Assembly: GCA_035771175.1 (NCBI GenBank)
Contig: CM069610.1
Location: 26,502,501 to 26,566,500, forward strand
DNA length: 64,000 nucleotides
Direction: 5' to 3'
Source of the DNA: Paratinospora sagittata
Lineage: Eukaryota; Streptophyta; Magnoliopsida; Ranunculales; Menispermaceae
A program made the position numbers and the translations under genes. Below are positions 48,101 through 60,480 of this stretch, piece by piece; the first letter of the stretch is position 1, and each line of letters starts with the position of its first letter. Under the pieces are notes generated by a model. The model was not told the DNA's origin, did no database searches, and saw only the letters and a program-made list of their open reading frames with translations.

Positions 48101-51100
48101 TTTCGAAGTCTACAAAGATAAAGCTCGAAGAACGAAGATTTATCTCATGCCTAATGCATTAGTTTGATCTTTGGTGTGTAAGGCAACCTCTCAATCAATC
48201 TCACCCCTAAAAGTCTGAAAATTGCAAAGTCTTCAAAATCACTTCAATATAGTATTTCATTTTGAAAAAATGTTTTCCGAAAGGTTTTAATCATAATTTC
48301 AATGAGTTTTGAATTATTTAAAAGTTTTTAATCTTATGTCAATATGTTTTGAGTTAATGGAATGGTTCTTGAGTGTCAAAATATTAATTTTTAAACAATA
48401 AGGCCATCCAGCAATTTGCCAAAATTTTCCTGAAGGCACTAGCGCACTATCAGTGTTGATAGCACGCTGATAGCGTTCTATAATAAAACATTTATTTTTC
48501 TAAAAAATTGTTTATAGCGCGCTTTCCTCTATGATAACTCGCTATAAAGCTGTTGCCGAGATCTTTCCATTTTTAGTAAAATGGGCAATAGCGCGCTATA
48601 GGCCTCGATAACACGCTATTGGAAATTACGTAAAACTCGAGCTCTCGGGTTTGTGTATATCGACCTGCTATTGCCTGCTAACCGTCAATTGAGAACATGA
48701 TACACAACCCAATAGCACGCTATCCACCTCTAAGACAAAAATCTGATATTTCTAACGAGAAAAATGTGGGCACTTCTGCTTGCTCGATATTTCTATTCCT
48801 TACACAATTTTTCCAGGTTATCTTAATTGAAATATTCTCTACTAATGCCTAGATGATTCCCATTGTCTCGCACGCCCAAAACAACTTTGGATTAAACAAT
48901 GTTTTGAATTCAAATCATTTTGTAATCTCAGCAACTTCTAATTTTATAAAACACTTATTCTCTGATTTTCAAAAATACAACACACGCGATTTTTGCAAGT
49001 TAGAATGAGCTTTCCAAAGAGTTTTTCAAGAGAAGAAAGTAATGATTCTTGCATTTGCCAACACAAGCTTCGAATAGAATCAAAATTGCAATATTTCTTG
49101 ATGATAACGTCGTTGATCAGCAAGTTCTTCATTTTATCCCTTTTGTGCTTAGATTTGTAGAGGCTATCCATTGTTTTAAGCTGTAAGTATATGAAGTGGT
49201 CTCGGTAAGATAACACAACAAAATATAACACATCAACTATCTTGCGGCAAGAACACATCAAGCAATAGCTTTCGAAGTCTACAAAGATAAAGCTCGAAGA
49301 ACGAAGATTTATCTCATGCCTAATGCATTAGTTTGATCTTTGGTGTGTAAGGTAACCTCTAAATCAATCTCAGCACTAAAAGTCTAAAAATTGCAAAGTC
49401 TTCAAAATCACTTCAATATAGTATTTCATTTTGAAAAAATGTTTTCCGAAAGGTTTTAATCATAATTTCAATGAGTTTTGAATTATTTAAAAGTTTTTAA
49501 TCTTATGTCAATATGTTTTGAGTTAATGGAATGGTTCTTGAGTGTCAAAATATTAGTTTTTCAACAATAAGGCTATCCAACAATTTGCTAAAAGTTTCCT
49601 GAAGGCACTAGCACACTATTAGTGTTGATAGAACGCTGATAGCGTTCTATAATAAAACATTTATTTTTCTAGAAATGTGTCTATAGCGCGCTATCCCCTT
49701 TGATAACTCGCTATAAAGCCGTTGCCGTGATCTTTCCATTTTTAGTAAAATGGGCAATAGCGCGCTATAGGCCTCGATAACGCGCTATCGGAAATTATGT
49801 AAAACGCGAGCTCTCGGGTTTGTGTATATCGACCTGCTATAGCCTGCTAACTGTCAATTGAGAACATGATACACAATCCAATAGCACGCTATCCACGTCT
49901 GAGACAAAAATCTGATATTTCTAACAAGAAAAATGTGGGCACTTCTGCTTGCTCGATATTTCTATTCCTTACACAATTTTTTCCAGGTTATCTTAATTGA
50001 AATATTCTCAACTAACACCTTGATGATTCTCACTGTCTCGCACGCCCAAAACAACTTTGGATTAAACAATGTTTTGAATTCAAATCATTTTGTAATCTCA
50101 GCAACTTCTAATTTTATAAAACACTTATTCTCTGATTTTCAAAAATACAACACACGCGATTTTTGCAAGTTAGAATGAGCTTTCCAAAGAGTTTTTCAAG
50201 AGAAGAAAGTAATGATTCTTGCATTTGCCAAAACATGCTTCGAATAGAATCAAAATTGCAATCTTTCTTGATGATAACGTCGTTAATCAGCAAGTTCTTC
50301 ATTTTATCCCTTTTGTGCTTAGATTTGCAGAGGCTATCCATTGTTTTAGGCTGTAAGTATATGAAGTGGTCTCGGTAAGATAACACAACAAAATAGAACA
50401 CATCACCTGTCTTGCGTCAATAACGCATCAAACAATAGCTTTCGAAGTCTACAAAGATAAAGCTCGAAGAACGAAGATTTATCTCATGCCTAATGCATTA
50501 GTTTGATCTTTGGTGTGTAAGGCAACCTCTCAATCAATCTCACCCCTAAAAGTCTGAAAATTGCAAAGTCTTCAAAATCACTTCAATATAGTATTTCATT
50601 TTGAAAAAATGTTTTCCGAAAGGTTTTAATCATAATTTCAATGAGTTTTGAATTATTTAAAAGTTTTTAATCTTATGTCAATATGTTTTGAGTTAATGGA
50701 ATGGTTCTTGAGTGTCAAAATATTAATTTTTAAACAATAAGGCCATCCAGCAATTTGCCAAAATTTTCCTGAAGGCACTAGCGCACTATCAGTGTTGATA
50801 GCACGCTGATAGCGTTCTATAATAAAACATTTATTTTTCTAAAAAATTGTTTATAGCGCGCTTTCCTCTATGATAACTCGCTATAAAGCTGTTGCCGAGA
50901 TCTTTCCATTTTTAGTAAAATGGGCAATAGCGCGCTATAGGCCTCGATAACACGCTATTGGAAATTACGTAAAACTCGAGCTCTCGGGTTTGTGTATATC
51001 GACCTGCTATTGCCTGCTAACCGTCAATTGAGAACATGATACACAACCCAATAGCACGCTATCCACCTCTAAGACAAAAATCTGATATTTCTAACGAGAA

Positions 51101-51270
51101 AAATGTGGGCACTTCTGCTTGCTCGATATTTCTATTCCTTACACAATTTTTCCAGGTTATCTTAATTGAAATATTCTCTACTAACGCCTAGATGATTCCC
51201 ATTGTCTCGCACGCCCAAAACAACTTTGGATTAAACAATGTTTTGAATTCAAATCATTTTGTAATCTGAG
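42100..51270. repeat. Dimeric higher-order repeat of satellite family 2, 2,339-bp period
   Basis: Landmarks at 43095, 44264, 45434, 46603, 47773, 48942 and 50112 alternate 1,169 and 1,170 bp. Sequences one step apart differ clearly, whereas sequences two steps (2,339 bp) apart are nearly identical. One unit type has CTTTCCTCTATG and TTAAACAATAAGGCC; the other has CTAAAAGTTTCC, TAGAACGCTG and GTAAAACGCGAGC. About 3.9 copies are present. Private changes are few, for example TTTTAAGCTG near 48,005 where the other copies have TTTTAGGCTG. This indicates very recent amplification of a two-unit block. Confidence 0.93.
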
Positions 51271-54200
51271 CAACTTCTAATTTTATAAAACACTTATTCT
51301 CTGATTTTCAAAAATACAACACACGCGATTTTTGCAAGTTAGAATGAGCTTTCCAAAGAGTTTTTCAAGAAAAGAAAGTAATGATTCTTGCATTTGCCAA
51401 AACAAGCTTCGAATAGAATCAAAATTTTAATCCGTCTTGATGATAACGTCGTTGATCAGCAAGTTCTTCAATTTATCCCTTTTGTGCTTAGATTTGCAGA
51501 GGCTATCCATTGTTTTTAGTTGTAAGTATATGAAGTGGTCTCGGTAAGATAACACAACAAAATAGAACACATCAACTGTCTTGCGTCAAGAACACATCAA
51601 ACAATAGCTTTTGAAGTCTATAGAGATAAAGCTCGAAGAACGAAGATTTATCTCATGCCTAATGCATTAGTTTGATCTTTGGTGTGTAAGGTAACCTCTA
51701 AATCAATCTCAGCACTAAAAGTCTGAAAATTGCAAAGTCTTTAAAATTACTTCAATGTAGTATTTCATTTTGAAAAAATGTTTTCCGAAAGCTTTTAATC
51801 ATAATTTCAATGAGTTTTGAATTATTTAAAAGTTTTTAATCTTATGTCAATATGTTTTGAGTTAATGGAATGTTTCTTGAGTGTCAAAATATTAATTTTT
51901 CAACAATAAGGCTATCCAGCAATTTGCCAAAATTTTCCTGAAGGCACTAGCACACTATCAGTATTGATAGCACGCTGATAGCTTTCTATAGTAAAACAAT
52001 TATTTTTCTAGAAAATTGTCTATAGCGCGCTATCCCCTTTGATAACTCGCTATAAAGTTGTTGCCGTGATCTTTCCATTTTTAGTAAAATGGGCAATAGC
52101 GCGCTATAGGCCTCGATAACACGCTATCGCAAATTATGTAAAACGCGAGCTCTCGGGTTTGTGTATATCGACCTGCTATAGCCTGCTAACTGCCAATTGA
52201 GAACATGCTACACAACCCAAGAGCACGCTATCCAAGTCTGAGACAAAAATCTGATATTTCTAACGAGAAAAATGTGGGCACTTCTGCTTGCTCGATATTT
52301 CTATTCCTTACACAATTTTTTCCAGGTTATCTTAATTGAAATATTCAAAACTAACACCTAGATGATTCTCATTGTCTCGCACGCCCAAAACAATTTTGGA
52401 TTAAACAATGTTTTGAATTCAAATCATTTTGTAATCTGAGCAACTTCTAATTTTATAAAACACTTATTCTCTGATTTTCAAAAATACAACACACGCGATT
52501 TTTGCAAGTTAGATTGAGCTTTCCAAAGAGTTTTTCAAGAGAAGAAAGTAATGATTCTTCCATTTGCCAAAACAAGCTTCGAATAGAATCAAAATTGCAA
52601 TCTATCTTGATGATAACGTCGTTGATCAGCAAGTTCTTCATTTTATCTCTTTTGTGCTTAGATTTGCAGAGGCTATCCATTGTTTTAAGCTGTAAGTATA
52701 TGAAGTGGTCTCGGTAAGATAACACAACAAAATAGAACACATCACCTGTCTTGCGTCAAGAACACATCAAACAATAGCTTTCGAAGTCTACAAAGATAAA
52801 GCTCGAAGAACAGAGACATATCTCATGCCTAAAGCATTAGTTTGATCTTTGGTGTGTAGGGTAACCTCTCGATCAATCTCAGCACTAAAACTATGAAAAT
52901 TGCAAAGTCTTCAAAATCACTTCGATATAGTATTTCATTTTGAAAAAAAGTTTTTCGAAAGGTTTTTTTAATCATAATTGCACTGAGTTTTGAATTATTT
53001 AAAAGTTTCTAATCTTATGTCAATATGTTTTGAGTTAATGGAATGGTTCTTGAGTGTCAAAATATTAATTTTTCAAAAAGAAGGCCATCCAGCAATTTGC
53101 CAAAATTTTCCTGAAGGCACTAGCGCACTATCAGTGTTGATAGCACGTTGATAGAGTTCTCTCATAAAACATTTCTTTTCCTGGAAAATTGTCTATAGCG
53201 CGCTATCCCCTTTGATAACTCGCTATAAAGCTGTTGCCGAAATCTTTCCATTTTTAGTAAATTGGCCAATAGCGCGCTATAGGCCTCGATAACATGCTAT
53301 CGGAAATTCTGTAAAACACGAGCTCTCGGGTATGTGTATATCGACCAGCTATAGCCTGCTAACTCTCAATTGAGAACATGATACACAACCCAATAGCACG
53401 CTATCCACGTCAGAGACAAAAATCTGATATTTCTAACGAGAAAATGTGGGAACTTCTGCTTGCTCGATATTTCTATTCCTTACACAATTTTTCCAGGTTA
53501 TCTTAATTGAAATATTCTCTACTAACAACTAGATGATTCCCATTGTCTCGCACGCCCAAAACAACTTCGGATTAAACAATGTTTTGAATTCAAATCATTT
53601 TGTAACCTCAGCAACTTCAAATTTTATAAAACACTTATTCTCTGATTTTCAAAAATACAACACTCACGATTTTTGCAAGTTAGATTGAGCTTTCCAAAGA
53701 GTTTTTCAAGAGAAGAAAGTAATGATTCTTGCATTTGCCGAAACAAGCTTCGAATAGAATCAAAATTGCAATCTGTCTTGATGATAACGTCGTTGATCAG
53801 CAAGTTCTGCATTTTATCCCTTTTGTGCTGCGATTTGCAGAGGCTATCCATTATTTTAAGCTGCGAGTATATGAAGTGGTCACGGTAAGATAACACAACA
53901 AAATATAACACATCACCTGTCTTGCGTCAAGAACACATCAAACAATAGCTTTCGAAGTCTACAAATATAAAGCTCGGAGAACAAAGCCATATCTCATGCC
54001 TTATGCATTAGTTTGATCTTTGGTGTGTAGGGTAACCCCTCGATAAATCTCAGCACTAAAAGTCTGAAAATTGCAAAGTCTTCAAAATCACTTCAACATA
54101 GTATTTCATTTTGAAAAAATGTTTTCCGAAAGGTTTTAATCATAATTTCAATGAGTTTTGAATTATTTAAAAGTTTTTAATCTTATGTTAATAAGTTTTG

Positions 54201-55204
54201 AGTCAATGGAATGGTTCTTGAGTGTCAAAGTATTAATTTTTCAAAAATAAGGCTATCCAGCAATTTACCAAAATTTTCCTGAAGGCACTAGCGCACTATC
54301 AGTTTTGATAGCATGCTGATAGAGTTCTATAATAAAACATTTGTTTTTCTGGAAAATTGTCTATAGCGCGCTATCCCCTTTGATAACTAGCTATAAAGTT
54401 GTTGCCGATATCTTTCCATTTTTAGTAAAATGGGCAATAGCGCGTTATAGGCCTCGATAACACGCTGTCGGAAATTACTTAAAACTCGAGCTCTCGGGTT
54501 TGTGTATATCGACGTGTTATAGCCTGCTAACTGTCAATTGAGAACATGATACACAACCCAATAGCACGCTATCCACATTTGAGACAAAAATCTGATATTT
54601 CTAACTAGAAAAAATGTGGGCACTTCTGCTTGCTCGATATTTCTATTCCTTACAAATTTTTCCAGGTTATGTTAATTGAAATATTCTCTACTAACACCTA
54701 GATGATTCCCATTGTCTCGCACTCCCAAAACAACTTTGGTTTAAACAATGTTTTGAATTCAAATCATTTTGTAATCTCAGCAACTTTTAATTTTATAAAA
54801 CACTTATTCTCTGATTATCAAAAATACAACACACACGATTTTTGCAAGTTAGATTGAGCTTTCCAAAGAGTTTTTGAAGAGAAGAAAGTAATGATTCTTG
54901 CATTTGCCAAAACAAGCTTCGAATAGAATCAAACTTGCAATCTGTCTTGATGATAACTTCGTTGATCGGCAAATTCTTCACTTTATCCCTTTTGTGCTTA
55001 TATTTGTAGAGGCTATCCATTGTTTTAAGTTGTAAGTAATGAAGTGGTCTCGCTAAGATAACACAACTAAATAGAACACATCACCTCTCTTCCGTCAAGA
55101 ACACATCAAACAATAGCTCTCGAAGTCTACAAAGATAAAGCTCGAAGAACGAAGACATATCTCATGCCTAATGCATTAGTTTGATCTTTGGTGTGTAGGG
55201 TAAC

Positions 55205-55240
55205 CTCTCGATGCCTAATGCCTAATGCATTAGTTTTTCA
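55205..55240. other. Deletion of about 175 bp with apparent templated filler in a family 2 unit
   Basis: After TAACCTCTCG the unit reads ATGCCTAATGCCTAATGCAT TAG and then TTTTTCAAAATAAGG. Normal units continue TCAATCTCAGCAC and reach TTTTTCAAAAATAAGG only about 175 bp later. The inserted string is a near copy of ATGCCTAATGCATTAG found about 45 bp upstream (from about 55,164), with one extra ATGCCTA-like step. Confidence 0.85.
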
Positions 55241-57622
55241 AAATAAGGCTATCCAGCAATTTGCCAAAATTCTCCTGAAGGCACTAGCGCACTATGGGTG
55301 TTGATAGCACGCTGATAGAGTTCTATAATAAAACATTTGTTTTTCTGGAAAATTGTCTATAGCGCGCTATCCCCTTTGATAACTCGCTATAAAGCTGTTG
55401 CCGAAATCTTTCCATTTTTAGTCAAATGGGCAATAGCGCGCTATAGGCCTCGATAACCCACTATCGAAAATTACGTAAAACTCGACCTCTCGGGTTTGTG
55501 TATATCGACTTGCTATAGCCTGCTAACTGTCAATTGAGAACATGATACACAACCCAACAGCACGCTATCCACGTCTAAGACAAAAATCTGATATTTCTAA
55601 CGAGAAAAATGTGGGCACTTCTGCTTGCTCGATATTTCTATTCCTTACACAATTTTTCCAGGTTATCTTAATTGAAATAAGCTCTACTAACACCTAGATG
55701 ATGCCCATTGCCTCGCACGCCCAAAATAACTTTAGATTAAAAAATGTTTTGAATTCAAATCATTTTGTAATCTTAGCAACTTCTTATTTTATAAAACACT
55801 TATTCTCTGATTTTCAAAAATACAACACACACGATTTTTGCAAGTTAGATGGAGCTTTCCAAAGAGTTTTTCAAGAGAAGAAAGTAATGATTCTTGCATT
55901 CGCCAAAACAAGCTTCGAATAGAATCAAAATTACAATCTGTCTTGATGATAACGTCGTTGATCAGCAAGTTCTTCATTTTATCCATTTTCTGCTTAGATT
56001 TGCAGAGGCTCTCCATTGTTTTAAGCTGTAAGTATATGAAATGGTTTCGGTAAGACAACACAACAAAATAGAACACATCACCTGTCTTGCGTCAAGAACA
56101 CATCAAAAAATAGCTTTCGAAGTCTACAACGATAAAGCTCGAAGAACGAAGACATATCTCATTCCTAACGCATTAGTTTGATATTTGGTGTGTAGGGTAA
56201 CCTCTCGATCAATCTCAGCACTAAAAGTCTGAAAATTGCAAAGTCTTCAAAATCACTTCAATATAGTATTTCATTTTGAAAAAATGTTTTCCGAAAGGTT
56301 TTAATCATAATTTCAATGAGTTTCGAATTATTTAAAAGTTTTTAATCTTATGTCAATATGTTTTGAGTTAATGGAATGGTTCTTGAGTGTCAAAATATTA
56401 ATTTTTCAAAAATAAGGCTATCTAGCAATTTGCCAAAATTTTCCTGAAGGCACTAGCGCACTAAGAGTGTTGATAGCACGCTGATAGAGTTCTATAATAA
56501 AACATTTGGTTTTCTGGAAAATTGTCTATAGCGCGCTATCCCCTTTGATAACTCTCTATAAAGCTGTTGCCGAGATCTTTCCATTCTTAGTAAAATGGGC
56601 AATAGCGCGCTATAGGCCTCGATAACCCGCTATCGGAAATTACATAAAACTCGAGCTCTCGGGTCTGTGTATATCGACCTGCTATAGCCTGCTAACTGTC
56701 AATTGAGAACATGATACACAACCCAATAGCATGCTATCCATGTCAGATACAAATATCTGATATTTTTAACGAGAAAAATGTGGGCACTTCTGCTTGCTTG
56801 ATATTTCTATTCCTTACACAATTTTTCCAGGTTATGTTAATTGAAATATTCTCTACTAACACCTAGATTATTCCCATTGTCTCGCACGCCGAAAACATTT
56901 TTGGATTCAACAATGTTTTGAATTCAAATCATTTTGTAATCTCAGCAACTTCTAATTTTATAAAACACTTATTCTCTGATTTTCAAAAATACAACGCACA
57001 CGATTTGTGCAAGTTAGATTGAGCTTTCCAAAGAGTTTTTCAAGAGAAGAAAGTAATGATTCTTGCATTTGCCAAAACATACTTCGAATAGAATCAAACT
57101 TGCAATCTGTCTTGATGATAACGTAGTTGATCAGCAAGTTCTTCATTTTATCCCTTTTGTGCTTAGATTTGTAGAGGCTATCCGTTGTTTTAAGCTGTAA
57201 GTATATGAAGTGGTCTCGGTAAGATAACACAACAAAATAGAACACATTACCTGTCTTGCGTCAAGAACAAATCAAAAAATAGCTTTCGAAGTCTACAAAG
57301 ATAAAGCTCGAAGAACGAAGACATATCTCATGCCTAACGCATTAGTTTGATCTTTGGTGTGTAGGGTAACCTCTCGATCAATCTCAGCACTAAAAGTCTG
57401 AAAATTGCAAAGTTTTCAAAATCACTTCAATATAGTATTTCATTTTGAAAAAATGGTTTCTGAATGGTTTTAATCATAATTTCAATGAGTTTTGAATTAT
57501 TTAAAAGTTTTTAATCTTATGTCAATATGTTTTGAGTTAATGGAATGGTTCTTGAGTGTCAAAATATTAATTTTTCAAAAATAAGGCTATCCAGCAATTT
57601 GCCAAAATTTTCCTGAAGGCAC

Positions 57623-57910
57623 TAGCGCACTATCAGTGTTGATAGCACGCTGATAGAGTTCTATAATAAAACATTTATTTTTCTGGAAAATTGTCTATAG
57701 CGCGCTATCCCCTTTGATAACTCGCTATAAAGTTGTTGCCGAAATCTTTCCATTTTTAGTAAAATGGGCAATACCGCGCTATAAGCCTCAATAACCCGCT
57801 ATCGAAAATCACGTAAAACTCGAGCTCTCGGGTTTGTGTATATCGACCTGCTATAGCCTGCTAACTGTCAATTGAGAACATGATACACAACCCAATAGCA
57901 CGCTATCCAC
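57623..57910. repeat. Dyad cluster of a family 2 unit (example): paired TAGCGCGCTA motifs
   Basis: Eight related motifs in under 300 bp: AGCGCACTAT (57623), GATAGCACGC (57641), TATAGCGCGCTATC (57695), GATAACTCGCTATA (57716), AATACCGCGCTATA (57769), AATAACCCGCTATC (57790), CTATAGCCTGCTAA (57849) and AATAGCACGCTATC (57894). The first six form three pairs with about 20 bp inside a pair and 72-74 bp between pairs. The cluster is present in every family 2 unit with minor changes. It looks like a decayed minisatellite embedded in the larger unit. Confidence 0.8.
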
Positions 57911-60480
57911 GTCTTAGACAAAAATCTGATATGTCTAACGAGAAAAATGTGGGCACTTCTGCTTGCTCGATATTTCTTTTCCGTACACAATTTTTCCTGG
58001 TTATCTTAGTTGAAATATGCTCTACTAACCCCTAGATGATTCCCATTGCCTCGCACGCCCAAAATAACTTTATATTAAACAATGTTTTGAATTCAAATCA
58101 TTTTGTAATCTTAGCAACTTCTTATTTTATAAAAGACTTATTCTCTGATTTTCAAAAATACAACACACACGATTTTTGCAAGTAAGATTGAGCTTTCCAA
58201 AGAGTTTTTCAAGAGAAGAAAGTAATGATTCTTGCATTCGCCAAAACAAGCTTCGAATAGAATCAAAATTGAAATCTGTCTTGATGATAACGTCGTTGAT
58301 CAGCAAGTTTTTCATTTTATCCATTTTCTGCTTAGATTTGTAGAGGCTCTCCATTGTTTTAAGCTTTAAGTATATGAAGTGGTTTCGGTAAGACAACACA
58401 ACAAAATAGAACACATCACCTGTCTTGCGTCAAGAACACATCAAAAAATAGCTTTCGAAGTCTACAACGATAAAGCTCGAAGAACGAAGACATATCTCAT
58501 GCCTAACGCATTAGTTTGATCTTTGGTGTGTAGGGTAACCTCTCGATCAATCTCAGCACTAAAAGTCTGAAAATTGCAAAGTCTTCAAAATCACTTCAAT
58601 ATAGTATTTCATTTTGAAAAAATGTTTTCCGAAAGGTTTTAATCATAATTTCAATGAGTTTTGAATTATTTAAAAGTTTTTAATCTTATGTCAATATGTT
58701 TTGAGTTAATGGAATGGTTCTTGAGTGTCAAAATATTAATTTTTCAAAAATAAGGCTATCCAGCAATTTGCCAAAATTTTCCTGAAGGCACTAGCGCACT
58801 AAGAGTGTTGATAGCACGCTGATAGAGTTCTATAATAAAACATTTGTTTTTCTGGAAAATTGTCTATAGCGCGCTATCCCCTTTGATAACTCGCTATAAA
58901 GCTGTTGCCGAGATCTTTCCATTTTTAGTAATTGGCCAATAGCGCGCTATAGGCCTCGATAACCCGCTATCGGAAATTACGTAAAACTCGAGCTCTCGGG
59001 TCTGTGTATATCGACCTGCTATAGACTGCTAGCTGTCAATTGAGAACATGATACACAACCCAATAGCATGCTATCCATGTCTGAGACAAATATCTGATAT
59101 TTCTAACGAGAAAAATGTGGGCACTTCTGCTTGCTTGATATTTTTATTCCTTACACAATTTTTCCAGGTTATGTTAATTGAAATATTCTCTACTAACACC
59201 TAGATTATTCCCATTGTCTCGCACGCCGAAAACATTTTTGGATTCAACAATGTTTTGAATTCAAATAATCTTGTAATCTCAGCAACTTCTAATTTTATAA
59301 AACACTTATTCTCTGATTTTCCAAAATACAACACACACGATTTTTGCAAGTTGGATTGAGCTTTCCAAAGAGTTTTTCAAGAGAAGAAAGTAATGATTCT
59401 TGCATTCGCCAAAACATACTTCGTATAGAATCAAACTTGCAATCTGTCTTGATGATAACGTAGTTGATCAGCAAGTTCTTCTTTTTATCCCTTTTGTGCT
59501 TAGATTTGTAGAGGCTATCCATTGTTTTAAGCTGTAAGTATATGAAGTGGTCTCGGTAAGATAACACAACAAAATTGAACACATTACCTGTCTTGCGTCA
59601 AGAACAAATCAAAAAATAGCTTTCGAAGTCTACAAAGATAAAGCTCGAAGAACGAAGACATATCTCATGCCTAACGCATTAGTTTGAACTTTGGTGTGTA
59701 GGGTAACCTCTCGATCAATCTCAGCACTAAACGTCTGAAAATTGCAAAGTCTTCAAAATCACTTCAATATAGTATTTCATTTTGAAAAAATGTTTTCTGA
59801 ATGGTTTTAATCATAATTTCAATGAGTTTTGAATTATTTAAAAGTTTTTAATCTTATGTCAATATGTTTTGAGTTAATGGAATGGTTCTTGAGTGTCAAA
59901 ATATTAATTTTTCAACAATAAGGCTATCCGGCAATTTGCCAAAATTTTCCAGAAGGCACTAGTGCACTATCAGTGTTGATAGCACACTGATAGCGTTCTA
60001 TAATAAAACATTTGTTTTTCTATAAAATTGTCTATAGCGCGCTGTCCCCTTTGATAACTCGCTATAAAGCTGTTGCCGAGATCTTTCCATATTTAGTAAA
60101 ATGGGCAATAGCGCGCTATAGGCCTCGATAACACGCTATCGGAAATTACGTAAAACTCGAGCTCTCGGGTTTGTGTATATCGACCAGCTATAGCCTGCTA
60201 ATTGTCAAATGAGAACATGATACACAACCCAATAGCACGCTATCCACGTCTGAGACAAAAATCTGATATTTTTAACGAGAAAAATGTGGGCACTTCTGCT
60301 TCCTCGATATTTCTATTCCTTACACAATTTTTCAAGGTTATCTTAATTGAAATATTCTCTACTAACACCTAGATTATTCCCATTGTCTCGCACTCCCAAA
60401 ACAACTTTGGATCAAACAATGTTTTGAATTCAAATCATTTTGTAATCTCAGCAACTTCTAATTTTATAAAACACTTATTC

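Larger units (their letters stand above)
51271..60480. repeat. Satellite family 2, monomeric block right of the higher-order repeat
   Basis: Landmarks at 51282, 52451, 53622, 54791, 55787, 56956, 58125 and 59293. Spacing is about 1,169 except for the unit between 54791 and 55787 (996 bp), which has a large deletion near 55,211. The first unit at about 51.3 kb looks chimeric: it shares CTGAGCAAC with the next unit, not with the higher-order repeat. Units at 55787 and 58125 resemble each other (CTTAGCAACTTCTTAT), as do those at 56956 and 59293 (CGCACGCCGAAAACATTTTTGG), so there is a weaker second dimeric pattern here. Confidence 0.92.

Noticed and set aside
57623..57910. Bacterial operator or recombinase site reading of the TAGCGCGCTA dyads
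   Set aside because: The context is a eukaryotic satellite with a plant retrotransposon, so prokaryotic site families do not apply.
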